Source of the DNA: Odobenus rosmarus divergens
Taxonomy: Eukaryota; Chordata; Mammalia; Carnivora; Odobenidae
Assembly (NCBI RefSeq): GCF_000321225.1
Contig: NW_004450563.1
Coordinates: forward strand, 717,329-781,328
Length of the DNA: 64,000 nt
Direction of reading: 5' to 3'
This document shows, piece after piece, positions 25,523 through 37,390 of this stretch; within the stretch, counting starts at the first letter, position 1, and the number at the start of each line of letters is the position of its first letter. Both the position numbers and the translations under genes were made by a program. Below the pieces are notes generated by a model. The model did no database searches. It saw only the letters and a list, made by a program, of their open reading frames with translations, and was not told the DNA's origin.

Positions 25523-26100
25523 TGATAGATTAATTTTTTTCTAAATATGAGTCATAATTTCCAGTTTCCTTTTGTGACCAGTAATTTTTGATTGGATGCA
25601 AAGCTATGTCAATTTTGCCTTGTTGAATCCTGGATACTTTTGTACTCCTGTAAATATTCTTGAACTTTCTCTGGCATGTAGTTAAGCTATGTGGAAACAG
25701 TGATAGGGCCTTGGTTCTACGTTTGTTAGGTGAAATGAGTGAAGGCTTCAATTTAGGCTAATTTCCCCCATTAGTAAAGGAGCTCCCTCTTTAGTAATCT
25801 ACCTGAAGTCCTTTCAGTTATGAAGTATTTCATTCTACTGATGGTGACAGAAACTATCCCTGGCCTTTGATAGTTCCAGGAAGTTCTCCCACTACTCTTT
25901 TTGTGCTTTTCCTGCTCTTGAGTCATTTTCTCACATGCATATGATAGTACTGAGCTGAACTGGAGGAGGCACCTTCTGCAGATCTTGAGAATTCTCTACT
26001 CCCCAGGGTTCTGCTATGAAAACTCTAGTCATTTTGCCTCACTGAATGCTGAGCAGCTTATCTTCATCCGAGGGAGAACACTGGGTTCTGCCTGCATTTC
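25523..26100 (-). mobile_element. old L1M/HAL1-like segment, antisense
   Basis: 'gaccagtaatttttgattgg', 'ttgaatcctggatacttttg' and 'gtgatagggccttggttcta' match the plus-strand appearance of antisense ancient L1 (L1M5/HAL1-type) internal sequence. The edges are uncertain. Confidence 0.5.
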
Positions 26101-26389
26101 CTCTTTTTGCACTGTTATCTGGATACTCTCTCTCTAGGCAGTAAGTTGGGCTAATCAAAAAGCTCACCTAATTTGGCTCCTCTCTCTAAGGAGTCGCTCC
26201 CATTTATTGTCTTATGCCCAATGTCTTCAAAACCATTGTTTCATATATTTTGTCAGAGTTTCCCCAGGTTTGAGGGCCTGATTTGGTTCATTGTTACTTC
26301 ATTATTACTGCAAATACATGTTGACTTTTGCATGATTTTCTTACATCTTTTTTCTTTTAACGTTATACCATAACATCTTACCACCTACC

Positions 26390-27000
26390 ACATAGCTTGT
26401 CTATTCCAATTCTAGATGTTTATTCAAAAGCAATGGAAGCATATGTCCATATGAAAACTATGCAAATTTATTACACAGATGTTCTTAGCTGTATTCACAA
26501 TGCCCCAAACTGGAAACAAACTACATGTACCCATATGTATATACATACATACACACATATGTATACATATACACAATGAAATACTATTTAATAAAAAGGA
26601 ATGAACTATTGCTTCACACTACAAAGTGGATGAATCTCAAAATAATTACGCCAAATGAAAGAAACTGGATGAAAAGTACATATACTCTATTGTTCTACTT
26701 ACATAAAATCTGTTTATTTATTTATTTATATTTATATAAAATAGATTGCCAGAGATTATAACCTAATCTATAGTGAAAGAAAGCAGGTTAACACTTGCGT
26801 GAGAATAGGGATGGTGTTGAGACAACCAAAGTGGGGGAGTACAATATAGGACACAGGAAACTGTTGTGGCGATTATTTAATATCTTGTTTGTGGTGATGT
26901 TTCAGAGGTGTATTCTTGCATTACAAACATATCAAGTTATACTCTTTAAATGTGTTTAAGTTATTTATGTCATTTATAGCTCAGTAAAGCAGTTAAAATA
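26390..27000 (+). mobile_element. old L1 ORF2 end and 3' UTR, sense
   Basis: Sense landmarks of the ORF2 C-terminus and 3' UTR: 'caaaagcaatggaagcatat', 'gtattcacaatgccccaaac', 'cacaatgaaatactatttaa', 'aaaaggaatgaactattgct', 'gtggatgaatctcaaaataa', then 'agggatggtgttgag' and 'ggtgatgtttcagaggtgta'. Small (TATG)n and ATTT tracts occur inside. Confidence 0.7.
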
Positions 27001-27053
27001 TTAATAACAAAAGAAAGTACATAGTTAATGAAACTTTAAAAAAATTAAAAGTA

Positions 27054-27279
27054 GGGGCACCTGGGTGGCTCAGTCGGTTAAATGTCTGCCTTAGGCTCAG
27101 GTCATGATCCCAGGGTCCTGGGATCGAGTCCCACATCAGGCTCCCTGCCAAGTGGGTAGTCTGCTTCTTCCTTTCCCTCTATCCCTCCCCCTTGCTCCTG
27201 TGCTCGCTCTCTTTCTCTCTCTCTCTTTCTCACACGCATCCTCTTTTTCTCTGAAATAAATAAAATCTTAAAAAAATAA
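27054..27279 (+). mobile_element. CAN-SINE
   Basis: 'ggggcacctgggtggctcag' head, 'catgatcccagggtcctggg' body, long CT tract and an AAATAAAATCTTAAAAAA tail. Flanks share an imperfect duplication (aaaaattaaaagta / aaaaataaaagtgg). Confidence 0.94.
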
Positions 27280-27568
27280 AAGTGGATGAGATATTTTTAT
27301 TAAAAAGAGTAGGAACTTGATGCAGAAATATATTATTACTTTTTAAATCCTTAACATTTAGTAATTTTACTTATTCTATTTATTTATATTTTATTATATG
27401 TATTCATTTATTTGTTTATAATTTATTATATTTATTTAGTATTAGTGATGATTTTATTTATCCTTCATGTACAAACACACTTGCTACATTTCAGAAAAGC
27501 ATACTTGGTTTTATTATATATACTTATTGTTTATTGTGTATTTTCAGGAGCTTTTGATTTTAACATTT

Positions 27569-27802
27569 AAAGATATATATATCTGGGGCGCCTGGGTGGC
27601 TCAGTTGGTTAAGCGACTGCCTTCGGCTCAGGCCATGATCCTGGAGTCCCGGGATCGAGTCCCATGTCAGGCTCCCTGCTCAGCAGGGAGTCTGTTTCTC
27701 CCCCTGACCCTCTTCCCTCTCATGCTCTCTATCTCTCATTCTCTCTCTCTCTCTCAAACAAATAAAGAAAATCTTTAAAAAAAAATAAAGATATATATAT
27801 CT
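27569..27802 (+). mobile_element. CAN-SINE with perfect 16-bp TSD
   Basis: Head 'ggggcgcctgggtggctcag' is at consensus, as is most of the body. The perfect TSD AAAGATATATATATCT lies at 27569-27584 and 27787-27802. It is one of the youngest-looking SINE copies in the window. The frame at 27467-27778 runs through it by chance. Confidence 0.95.
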
Positions 27803-28181
27803 ATGTATGCATTCTATATAATGGTGTTTGCATTGAATGTGGAAAGTTGAAACCCAAACTTCTTCAAGGGACAGTATTCCAGTGGTTGCAAATATGATAT
27901 TTTATCAGTATAAAATAATTTTTTTTCAAATAAAAATTGTACAAAATGGTTAGAAATAATACCATTAGCATTCATGTTGAATTCAAAATATTCAATAATA
28001 TATTATCCTACTGGAGTTCCATTACCATCTAATCACTTAGTACACAAATATATTTTTAAATCAGTGAAGTCAGTAATAGTCGTGAATGTGGAAAACAAAG
28101 TTAACCATTATAATACAATGAAGATCAATACTATATTACCATTTCTGGGAAAATGGCTCTGCTAACAAAAAAGCTTTGAAG

Positions 28182-28403
28182 AAGTTAGTTTGTGGGGTGC
28201 CTGGGTGGCTCAGTCATTAAGCGTCTGCCTTTGGCTCAGGTCATGATCCCAGGGTCCTGGGATCGAGCCCCACACTGGGCTCCCTGCTCCGCGGGAAGCC
28301 TGCTTCTCCCTCTCCCACTCCCCCTGCTTGTGTTCCCTCTCACTCTGTCTCTCTCTCTCTCTGTCAAATAAATAAATAAAATCTTAAAAAAAAAGTTAGT
28401 TTG
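28182..28403 (+). mobile_element. CAN-SINE
   Basis: Complete element with head 'ggggtgcctgggtggctcag' and tail 'aaataaataaataaaatctt'. The TSD AAGTTAGTTTG lies at 28182-28192 and 28393-28403. Confidence 0.95.
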
Positions 28404-28588
28404 CAATACTTTTTAACAGGGTGATATTTTTCCCATTATTATAAGGCCATTGATGATGAGATGTCAAAAGAAATCATTCTATGTCCTAACAATGAACTAA
28501 ACAAAATCATTATTAAAAATCAAGCATAGAATGGGAGTTATTCTGAAATATTTCTTTAAAAAAATTCTATTCACTCTTCCTAAAACCA

Positions 28589-28638
<50 letters not shown>
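28589..28638 (+). repeat. (TC)n(AC)n compound microsatellite
   Basis: About 20 bp of TC repeat is followed directly by about 29 bp of AC repeat. It is likely to be length-polymorphic. Confidence 0.95.
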
Positions 28639-28641
<3 letters not shown>

Positions 28642-29320
28642 GACTTATTCCATCAACTAGGGCATGCAATAACTCCTCCTAGAAAGACAAATAAATGCTT
28701 AACTTATCCTCTTTTACTACAAATTTTCAGAATAATGGATTATTTTAATAGTCACCTCTAATGGTAGCATTTAAGTGATTTTTTTCACATCTTTTAGAGG
28801 GATTCATGAATTTGTTATTTTTTCAAAATATTACAATTAGTTACGATCCTTTCTTTTTTGTTTCAGATGATCTCAAATTTAGCTAGGGAATCTCTTCAAG
28901 CTTGCTCATAGATACTTGACCAAATTTTCTTACTATTTGTGTTCTTTTTTATTTCAGTCCTTACAAAATATATCTGCTAGTGATCTGCAATAAGTCATTT
29001 CTCCAAAGAGTTTTCTAGTTCTCTTTAGTGAAACTAAGATGTTTATATTAGTGTGACTATTACTATGAAAGTGACATTTCTTCTTGTCAATTTCAGTATA
29101 GCTATACATATATAGGTAGATATAGATATATCTATATATATAAGCGTGGATGGGTTGTGAATATACACATACAGATATGTGGCTATGGATAATACATATT
29201 TACATTTATATTAAAATACACAATTTTATATCTGTCAAATTTGAATGAAATCTGTTTTATCTCCATCCACTGAAATATCATCCATTTGTGTGCATTGACA
29301 CCAATAAAAAAAATGATATA
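28639..29320. other. unassigned AT-rich DNA
   Basis: No feature is recognised except a short palindromic AT stretch near 29096-29145. Confidence 0.4.
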
Positions 29321-29329
29321 CTCTATATT

Positions 29330-29760
29330 GGTACTCTGCCCCTAGATTTTTTCATGAAACAATATATCCTTAAAATCATTCCATAATAGTATATAGAGAC
29401 TTTATTCATTTTTTTTTAGAAATGCATCCAATTTTATTGTGTGGATATTCCTCAGTGTATTTGATCATCCCCTATTGATAGATATGGATAATTTCCAAAT
29501 TGCTAATATTAAAAATAACGCCACTATGAATAACTTTGGCATACATTGTTTTGTATTTGTTAAGGCATTTGTTTAGATTTCTAGAATTGGCAAATGCATA
29601 TCTAACTTGATAATATATTGACAATCAACTTACATAGCATTGTGACATTTTGCCACATTAGCCAGCAATATATGAATGTTTTTAATATTGTCTTGCTAAT
29701 AGTTTATGCATTCAAACTTTAGATATATTCCTAATATAATATTTGAAAATTGATAGTTTA
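29330..29760 (-). mobile_element. probable old L1 ORF2 end, antisense
   Basis: 'attgtgtggatattcctcag', 'gataatttccaaattgctaa' and 'gccactatgaataactttgg' resemble the plus-strand view of an antisense L1 ORF2 C-terminus/3' UTR. Strong decay makes the call tentative. Confidence 0.45.
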
Positions 29761-29926
29761 GCTTGCTTTTTACATGGAGTATGTTAGGATATGTATGTTT
29801 TCAAACGTTTAAGGACTATTTGCAAAAGTTAGAATATATTAAAAGAATAAAGTCCTAATAGAAGAAAAATATGGAAAACATTTTATGTAAATTATTAGAA
29901 AATGATAATAATGCTCAAGCTATTGC

Positions 29927-30127
29927 AAAGTAACATTTTGGAGCACCTGGGTGGCTCAGTTGGTTGAGCGTCGGACTCAAAGTCATGAGATCAAGCCCCA
30001 TGTAAGGCTTCACGCTCAGCAGGGAGTGTGCTTGAGATTATTTCTCTCTCCTCCCTCTGCCCCTCATCCCGCTTGCACACTCTCTAAAATAAGCAAATAA
30101 ATCTTTTTTAAAAAAGTAACACTTTGG
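29927..30127 (+). mobile_element. CAN-SINE (older subfamily), first of a tandem pair
   Basis: Head 'ggagcacctgggtggctcag' is followed by the older body 'gcgtcggactcaaagtcatg' and tail 'aagcaaataaatctttttta'. It is flanked by target copies AAAGTAACATTTTG (29926-29939) and AAAGTAACACTTTG (about 30114-30127). Confidence 0.9.
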
Positions 30128-30328
30128 GGCACCTAGGTGGCTCAGTTGGTAAAGTGTCTGCCTTTGGCTCAGGTCATGATCTCAGGGTCCTGGGATTGAG
30201 TCCGAAGTTGGGCTCCCTGCTCAGCGGAGAGTCTGCTTCCTCTCCTTCTCCCTCTGCCCTTTTCCCACTCATGCTCACAGTCTCTCTCTCTCTTAAATAA
30301 ATAAAATCTTTAAAAAAAAGTAACATTT
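30114..30328 (+). mobile_element. CAN-SINE, second of a tandem pair in the same target
   Basis: Head 'ggggcacctaggtggctcag' and the common body 'catgatctcagggtcctggg'. It starts immediately after the middle copy of the target sequence and ends before a third copy (AAAGTAACATTTTT, about 30316). It is a different subfamily from the first element, so the pair is two insertions and not a duplication. Confidence 0.92.
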
Positions 30329-30403
30329 TTATTATAATTATGTAATTTATTTTTAGGCCATTTATTTTAAGAGCTCTTGAAACTTGTTATAGGAGGATAC
30401 CTT

Positions 30404-30584
30404 AGAAATGATCTCATGGGACGTCTGGGTGGCTCAGTCCAATTAAGCGGCTGCCTTCGGCCCCGAGTCCCACATCGGGCTCCTTGCTCAGCAGGGAGTC
30501 TGCTTCTCCCTCTCTCTCCCTCTGCTTGTGCTCTCTCTGTCAAATAAATAAAACCTTAAAAAAAAAAAAAAAGAAATGATCTCA
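30404..30584 (+). mobile_element. CAN-SINE with internal deletion
   Basis: The TSD AGAAATGATCTCA lies at 30404-30416 and 30572-30584. The element is only about 155 bp because the central 'caggtcatgatcccagggtc' part is missing between 'cttcggcc' and 'ccgagtccc'. Both ends are intact, so the deletion is internal. Confidence 0.92.
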
Positions 30585-30859
30585 CTCAGGAATCTCAATC
30601 ATGTTTGCCTATAAGAGTCACCATCAAAATTTTAAGAAATACCATTGTGAGGGACTTATCACAGAAAATGTTCATGAGGCACTTTTGGAGTGGAATCATG
30701 GTATTCATAGTAGTCAATAGCCAGGTGATTATAATATGCAGGGAGTGTTGAGAACCATTGACCAAATGCCCACATTTTACAAGTAAATCAGCTTGTTTAA
30801 GGACAGTTTTTAAAACTGAGATGTCATGTACATCTAATAAAACACACATTTCTAAGTGT

Positions 30860-31617
30860 AGAGTTTGATGAGTTTTGAAAAATTTGTATGTCTATGTAGC
30901 CATAACTTCAGTCAAAATATAGGATATTTTCATCACCCCAGGAATTCCATCTTCTCTTCTCTATCAATCTCTCTATCTCTATGCAACAACTATAACTAGA
31001 GAGCTTTATAAATGGAGTCATCCAATCTGTACTTTCATTTTTCTTCCTCTTCTTTATCTGGATTTTTTCATATAGTGTCTCTAGGATTTACCCAACTTGT
31101 TTTGTATGGTTTATTCCTTTTATTGCTGACTAATTACTTCAAAAATATACCACAATTTGTTTATCCTTTCTCTTGCCAGTGAATGTTTGGATTATTTCTA
31201 GCATTTACTATTATGAATAAAGTCACTATCCATATTCTCATAAAGGTCTTTTTGGATACGTATACAATTTTAATTCTCTTGGGTGGGATAGCTAAGTCTA
31301 TTTAATGTTTACATATATGAAGTTAAATGAATGTTTATTGTTATATGAAACTGCCCAACAGAAAGTAGTTGTATCATTTATAAATCCAATGGCAATGTAT
31401 GCAAATTTTGACTGTTTTGCATCCTTGTCAATTTTTAGTTTTGTGCACTTTTTAATTTTAACCATTATGAAGAATATGAAACTGTCCCTCATTGAGGGTA
31501 TATTTTGCAATCCCTGAACATTAGTAATGTTGAACATCTTTTAATATTTTTATTGGTCATATATTATAATATGCTGTTTTTTGATGAGCATATAGTTTAA
31601 TTTTTATAAATACAATT
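30860..31617 (-). mobile_element. old L1 ORF2 end/3' UTR, antisense
   Basis: Plus-strand marks of antisense L1: 'tgatgagttttgaaaaattt', 'atttacccaacttgttttgt', 'tgttggattatttctagcat'-like wording at 31190-31205, and 'ctattatgaataaagtcact'. It is decayed and interrupted at 31618 by a SINE. Confidence 0.65.
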
Positions 31618-31836
31618 TTGATGAATTGATTTTTTTTAAAGATTTTATTTATTTGAGAGAGAGAGAATGAGAGATAGAGAGCATGAGAGGGAAGAGGGTC
31701 AGAGGGAGAAGCAGACTCCCTGCTGAGCAGGGAGCCTGATGTGGGACTCGATCCCGTGACTCCAGGATCATGACCTGAGCTGAAGGCAGTCGCTTAACCA
31801 ACTGAGCCACCCAGGCGCCCTTGATGAATTGATTTT
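31618..31836 (-). mobile_element. CAN-SINE, minus strand
   Basis: Complete minus-strand element with head 'gggcgcctgggtggctcagt' on the minus strand. A 16-bp duplication TTGATGAATTGATTTT flanks it (starting about 31618 and 31821). Confidence 0.94.
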
Positions 31837-31879
31837 GATCAGTTTAATTTGATGAATGAATTCAAGTATTATTATTTTT

Positions 31880-33218
31880 TTATATTTAGTGCTTTTTTAA
31901 AAATCTTTTTTCTAATTTTGATATAATTACAGAATATTTCACAGAAAGTTGGCTAATTTTGTAGAGAGGTTCCATGTATCCTTCACGTAGTTTCCTCAAA
32001 TGAAAATACCTTATACTACAACACAAAAACCCATGAAATTGATGTTGATACAATCCAAAGAGTATTAAGATTTCACTGTTCTTCACATACTTGTGTGTGT
32101 GTGTGTGTGTGTGTTTGTGTTTAGGACAATGGAATTTTACCATGTTTGTAGATTCATGTAACCACCACCACAATCAAGATGCAGAGACTTCTGCATGCTC
32201 TTAGTTTGGAGGCACCACCTACCAATCACCCGCCCCTAAGCCCTGTCTTCCATCTTTTTCTGTATAATGTGTGACTTATGTGATTGAATTTTTTCACTCT
32301 GTAATTTTCTCCAGATCCATCTAAGTTGTTATATGTATCAGTAGTTTGTTTCTTTGATGAATAGAATTCCATGATGGGGATGTATCACAGTTTAAGCATT
32401 TACCCATTTAAGGACATTTAACATGTTTCCTGTTTTGGACAATTATGAATAAAGCTGCTATGAATATTTGTGTATATGTTTTTATATGAATATAGGTTTT
32501 CACTTCTCTGGGATAAATACCAAAGAATAAAATTACTGGGCTGTATGTGGATTTCCATGTTCAGTTTTATAAGAAATTGAAGACTGTTTTCCAGAGTCAT
32601 TGTATCATTTCAAATTCCCACCAGCAATGTATGAATGCGTACAGTGTATTTTATGTCTTGTCAGAGAAATCTTTCCTTACTAGAGGTTTGAGATAATTTT
32701 CTATTTGTTTGTTTGTTTCTGGGAGCTTTAGAATTTTAACTTTTACATTTAGGAATATGACAAACTTCATATTAATTTTTGTGCGTGGTGTGCGATCAAA
32801 GTAGTGGTTCATACTTTAGACTTAATTATCTAGTATCTCTGGCTAAAAACCCTTTTCTTTCTCCACTAAACTGCAATTATATATGTGACAATGTGCTTTT
32901 GGACTCTGCTATGTTCTATTGATATATACACCTATCCTTATGGCAGCATATTTATTGATTACAATAGATTTATGGTAATTTGTTAAATCAGGTACTATAA
33001 GCACTCCAGTTTTAATTTTTTAAAAGATTGAATGTGATATTCCAGTTTCTTTTCCTTTCCATACAAATTAAACAACAACAATAACAACAACAGTATGCTG
33101 TTTTTAAATTAAAAATAGTCTGTTATTTTATTGAGATTTCCACAAATCTACAGATGGAAAAATATATCATAAAAATATTGAGCTTTCCATTCCATTATCA
33201 TTGTATATGCTTCCATTT
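31880..33218 (-). mobile_element. old L1 3' UTR and ORF2, antisense
   Basis: A 3' UTR segment ('gatataattacagaatattt', 'accaccaccacaatcaagat') is followed by ORF2 in antisense: 'gatgaatagaattccatgat', 'tgaataaagctgctatgaat', 'aaattcccaccagcaatgta', 'gttctattgatatatacacc'. A (GT)n tract at 32092-32114 sits inside. It is decayed and has no usable frame. Confidence 0.7.
32092..32120 (+). repeat. (GT)n microsatellite
   Basis: About 12 uninterrupted GT units are followed by an imperfect end. Confidence 0.9.
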
Positions 33219-33470
33219 AACTAGGTCCTTTTACGGGGCACCTGGGTGGCTCAGTCATTAAGCGTCTGCCTTCACATCAGGTCATGATCCAGGGTCCTGG
33301 GATCGAGCCCCATGTCAGGTTGGCTCCTTGCTCAGCGGGAAACCTGCTTCTCCCTCTCCCACTCGCCCTGCTTGTGTTCCCTCTCTCACTGTGTCTCTCT
33401 GTCAAATAAATAAATAAAATCTTAAAAAAAAAAAAGTTTAAAAAAAAAACAAAAAACTAGGTCCTTTTAC
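33219..33470 (+). mobile_element. CAN-SINE with perfect 16-bp TSD
   Basis: TSD AACTAGGTCCTTTTAC lies at 33219-33234 and 33455-33470. The head is consensus 'ggggcacctgggtggctcag', and the A tail is extended and interrupted (33423-33456). Confidence 0.95.
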
Positions 33471-33534
33471 TGTCTCAACAATCCTTTGTATTTTAAAATT
33501 ATAGATTTTGCACAGTCCTAATAAATCCATCCTT

Positions 33535-34803
33535 ATGTATTTTAATAATCTTTACTGAGATATGATTGACACATAATAAATTATGTGTGTTTAAAGGCTA
33601 TCCTGAATTAAGCTTAAACACACACGTGAATTTGTGTGTACAATCAAGATAATGAACATAGCAGTCACCTCCAGAAGTTTTCTCACATGTCTCTATCTCA
33701 TCCCCCACCCCCAGGCAACAACTAATTTTTTTGTCACTGTGCATTAGTGCACATTTTTTTACTATTATAGACACCAAATCACACAATGTGTATTTTTTAA
33801 AACTAGTTTCTCTCATTCAGCATATTTTTATATTCATCCATTTTGAGGTGTGTATAAATTGTTCATTCCTTTCTGTTGCTGAGTAATATTCAGCTGCATG
33901 ACTATACCATAGTTTATTTATCCAATTGTCTGTTGAGAAACATTTGGATTATTTCCAGTATTTGACTATTACCAAAAAACTTCTATGATAATTTGTGTAC
34001 AAGTATTCTTTAATTTTCTTGATATATGTATGACATATGCTTTCATTTTGTTGGTTAAATAATTAGGAGTGGAATGGCTTCATTACATAATGTGTAGGGG
34101 GAAATTATTCAATATTTTGTCATTAAGTGTGTTAGCTGATTTTTTTTGAAGATTATCAGATTTGGAAAGTTCCTTTTGTTCCTAGTTTTCAGAGAATTTT
34201 GTCTATTTTACTGATTATAAGAGAAAGGTATAGCTACATAAAATTGTGTATTTGTCTGTTTCTCCTTTGTGTTCTGATACTTTTTGCTTCAGATATTCTG
34301 GATCTCTGTAGTTATATTATCTTAGTTGTATACAAATTTAGGTCTGTGATGTCTTTTTGAAATATTGACCCTTTAATGATTATAAAATATGCTTCTCATT
34401 ACTAATAACACTCCTTTTCTTCAAGCCTATATTACCTTACATTAATACAGACATGTTATTTTTCTTAAGCATAATGTTAGTATGGAACATAATTTTCCAT
34501 TATTTGACTTTAAACATGTCTATATCCCTATATTTAAAATGCATCTGTAGTTAGCATCATATATTTAAGTCAAACTTACTTGTTCTATTTGAAAAAATAT
34601 AATGACTTTTTGGAGGGTGTTGTCCATTTGAATTATTTTGACATGAATGAGTTTGTTGACCATCTTGCTAATTGTTCCCTCCATTTCTTTTATTCTTTGA
34701 TACTTTTTTTTCTATTTATCTTCTTTTGGTCAATCTAATATATTTTACTATTCCATTCTTTTTTGTGTACTGGTTTTAAACTTTATTTCTTTGTGCTTTT
34801 ATT
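33535..34803 (-). mobile_element. old L1 3' UTR and ORF2, antisense
   Basis: 'tttactgagatatgattgac', 'gcaacaactaatttttttgt', 'ttctgttgctgagtaatatt', 'ctataccatagtttatttat' and 'ctgttgagaaacatttggat' are the plus-strand view of an antisense L1 3' UTR and ORF2 end. It then continues as decayed ORF2 ('gaaatattgaccctttaatg'). Confidence 0.65.
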
Positions 34804-35035
34804 TAATAGTTGATTTATTTATTTATTTATTTATTTTAAAGATTTTATTTATTTGAGAGAGAGAGAATGAGAGATAGAGAGCACGAGAGGGAAGAGGGTC
34901 AGAGGGAGAAGCAGACTCCCTGCTGAGCAGGGAGCCCGATGTGGGACTCGATTCCGGGACTCCAGGATCATGACCTGAGCCAAAGGCAGTCGCTTAACCA
35001 ACTGAGCCACCCAGGTGCCCCTAATAGTTGATTTA
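34804..35035 (-). mobile_element. CAN-SINE, minus strand
   Basis: TSD TAATAGTTGATTTA lies at 34804-34817 and 35022-35035. The tail carries a variable (ATTT)n stretch at 34814-34838. Confidence 0.95.
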
Positions 35036-37390
35036 GATAATGTACTCTACATTCTTAATGTGATCTTGAGTTAATTTTATACAACTTTAAATAATGTATA
35101 TCATGTAGTGGCATGTAGTTTACTTCTATTTATAATCCCAGCTGTAGTTTGTGCTATTTTTATGAAATATTTCACTTCTAGAAATGCTAGAAACCCTGCA
35201 GCATATTATTTTATTTTTGCCTTTGAAAAGTAAATTGACTATAAGATGATTTAAAGAAAGACAGAAACAATTCTATTTGAGAAATTATTCACATATGTAC
35301 TATTTTCAGTAGTATTTCTTTCATGCTATGGATCTGAATTCACATATAGTCTGATTCCTATTAAGCATAAATAATTTTCTTTATGATTTTTTGTGCTGGT
35401 TTCTCAGAATTCACTTATTTGACATAGACTTTATCCTTGATTCTGAAAGATAATTTCACTGTTAGTAGAACCTATATTGACAGTTGTGTTTGTTGTTTCT
35501 TTTTGTCTTTGACAAAAAGAAGACAATGTTTCATTGTCTTCTACATTCTATTTTTTGTGACACAAAGTTAGCTATCAATGTAAATTTTGATCATCTTTTT
35601 TTTTCTCTAGCTGCTTTTATTTTCTCTACATCTTTGTTTTTCATCATTTAAACATGATATTCTGGGTATACTTTTTTATATTTATTTATATATTTATAAT
35701 TTTCAAATGTTTTTTTTTTTTCTACCCTATTTTCATTTTCTTCCTTTTCTGGGACTTGGATACACATTTGATAGACTACTTGATATTGTTGGACAGGTCT
35801 TTAAGGCTTCTCTCATTTTTTTTCAAACTTTTTCTTTCTGTCTGTGCTTCCATTTGGACAATTCCTGTTGACTTTTCTTTATTCCTGTTGATCCTTTCTT
35901 TTATTGTGCTTACTGTACTGTTTATCCGGTTCACTGAGGTATGGTGTGAGTGTGTACGTGTGTGTGCATTTGGCATTGTATTTTTCACTTCTAAGATTTC
36001 TGTTATGTATTTTCATGAAAATGCCCATACATCTCCTAAAATATCCCATCTGCTGATTCATTTCAATCTTTCCTTGTAGATTCTCTAACATAGTTATCAT
36101 AATAATTTTAAATTTATTTTCTGCTAATTATAACACCTTAGTTATTTTGGATTTGTTTATATTGATTCTGTAGCCCTTTATGTGGATAATATTTTCCTGT
36201 AATTTCATATGCCTATTAATTTTTTATTTCAAACTGGAAATTGTCAATCATGCATTGTAGGTAAAGTCTGAAATCTTTAATCTTCTAAGAAGTTTTAAAT
36301 TTTGTTCCAGTAAGCAGATAAACTACTGTAAGATCATCTTGATGTTATGGATGATTGTTTTTGCATTTAATGTGAGAATCGTCCTTAGTTATGGAATCTG
36401 ATCCTAATTTCTAACATGTGGCCTTTCTTTAGTTTTATTCACAAGTCTGAGGTGTTTACCAAGTCCCTCTGACTTGGCAGGACTATAGCTTTAAACACTG
36501 TATACCCAGTGGCAGTCAGTTGATGAAATCTCTGCTGAGAATTTTTAGTCTTCTGTCTGTAGTATTTCCCTGGGCTGCTTGGAGTCTTCCCCCTCAGAAT
36601 TACAGGTCTGGCATGGAGCAAGCATGTGTGATATGTTTCTAATCAGATCTGGGACTCCTACCTTTGTAGCTCCATACTTTTCAATTGCTTTTGCAGTCTC
36701 AAACTGTAATCTCTGACTCCTTAGCCCTAAGTGACTACTTTCTGTTTGAGCTTCACCTCTGAAACATCCTGAAATAGAACAGTACTTTCAGAAACAAAGC
36801 TGAATGAATGTAGATTTCACCTATCATGTTTACCTTCTCTCAACAGTCATATTCCCTTCAGAATCTGCTACCTTCGAATAGTTTTGTTTTTTGTTTCTGA
36901 GTTTATAATTGTTATCAGCAGAGAAATAGGCTACTCCAGTAACAGTTTTTCTACCATAACTACAAACTGGGATGCAAATCATCCTTACTAACTATTACTT
37001 CTCATTTTTTGGCACACAACATTTTAAACTCTCAAGAATATCCCCTGCCTAGGTGATTTAAAGTTTACAATGGCAGAAGGAAAAAAAAGTCCACACATTT
37101 TCTGAAAACAAACAAACAAACAAAAACATGTACATGTCTTGGCTATTATTTTCCTGAAAACTGAGATCATCTTACTGTTGACAGCTCTAACAAGAATAAA
37201 GTAAGCGTCTTAGTTATTCTCTCACCAGAGAAGATACACAAGTTTGTGGAACCCGTCACACTAGCATGGGTGCTCTGAAGAAGACTCCGACAGTGTCTGA
37301 GAAAATGGCAAAGTTTCAGAGAAGAACTGCTCCCTGCTGGGGATGTCAGAATAGAGCACAGTAGAATAGAGATTAGGGGTCCCCCCACTT
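35036..37390 (-). mobile_element. old L1M/HAL1-like internal region, antisense
   Basis: Diverged antisense ancient L1 wording recurs ('taatttcactgttagtagaa', 'tttcattgtcttctacattc', 'tcatgaaaatgcccatacat', 'ataacaccttagttattttg', 'ttcaaactggaaattgtcaa'). The 141-residue plus frame at 35654-36079 is hydrophobic because it is the reverse of T-rich antisense L1 and has no domain. Beyond about 36800 the assignment is weak. Confidence 0.45.

Noticed and set aside
27467..27778. Frame of 103 residues across 27.5-27.8 kb as a gene
   Set aside because: Most of it is the translated SINE (recurring GAWVAQLVKRLPSAQ wording also appears at 9.7 and 61.9 kb).
35654..36079. 141-residue hydrophobic plus-strand frame as a membrane protein
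   Set aside because: The T-rich sequence is antisense ancient L1; Phe/Ile/Leu richness follows from base composition and no domain or start context is visible.
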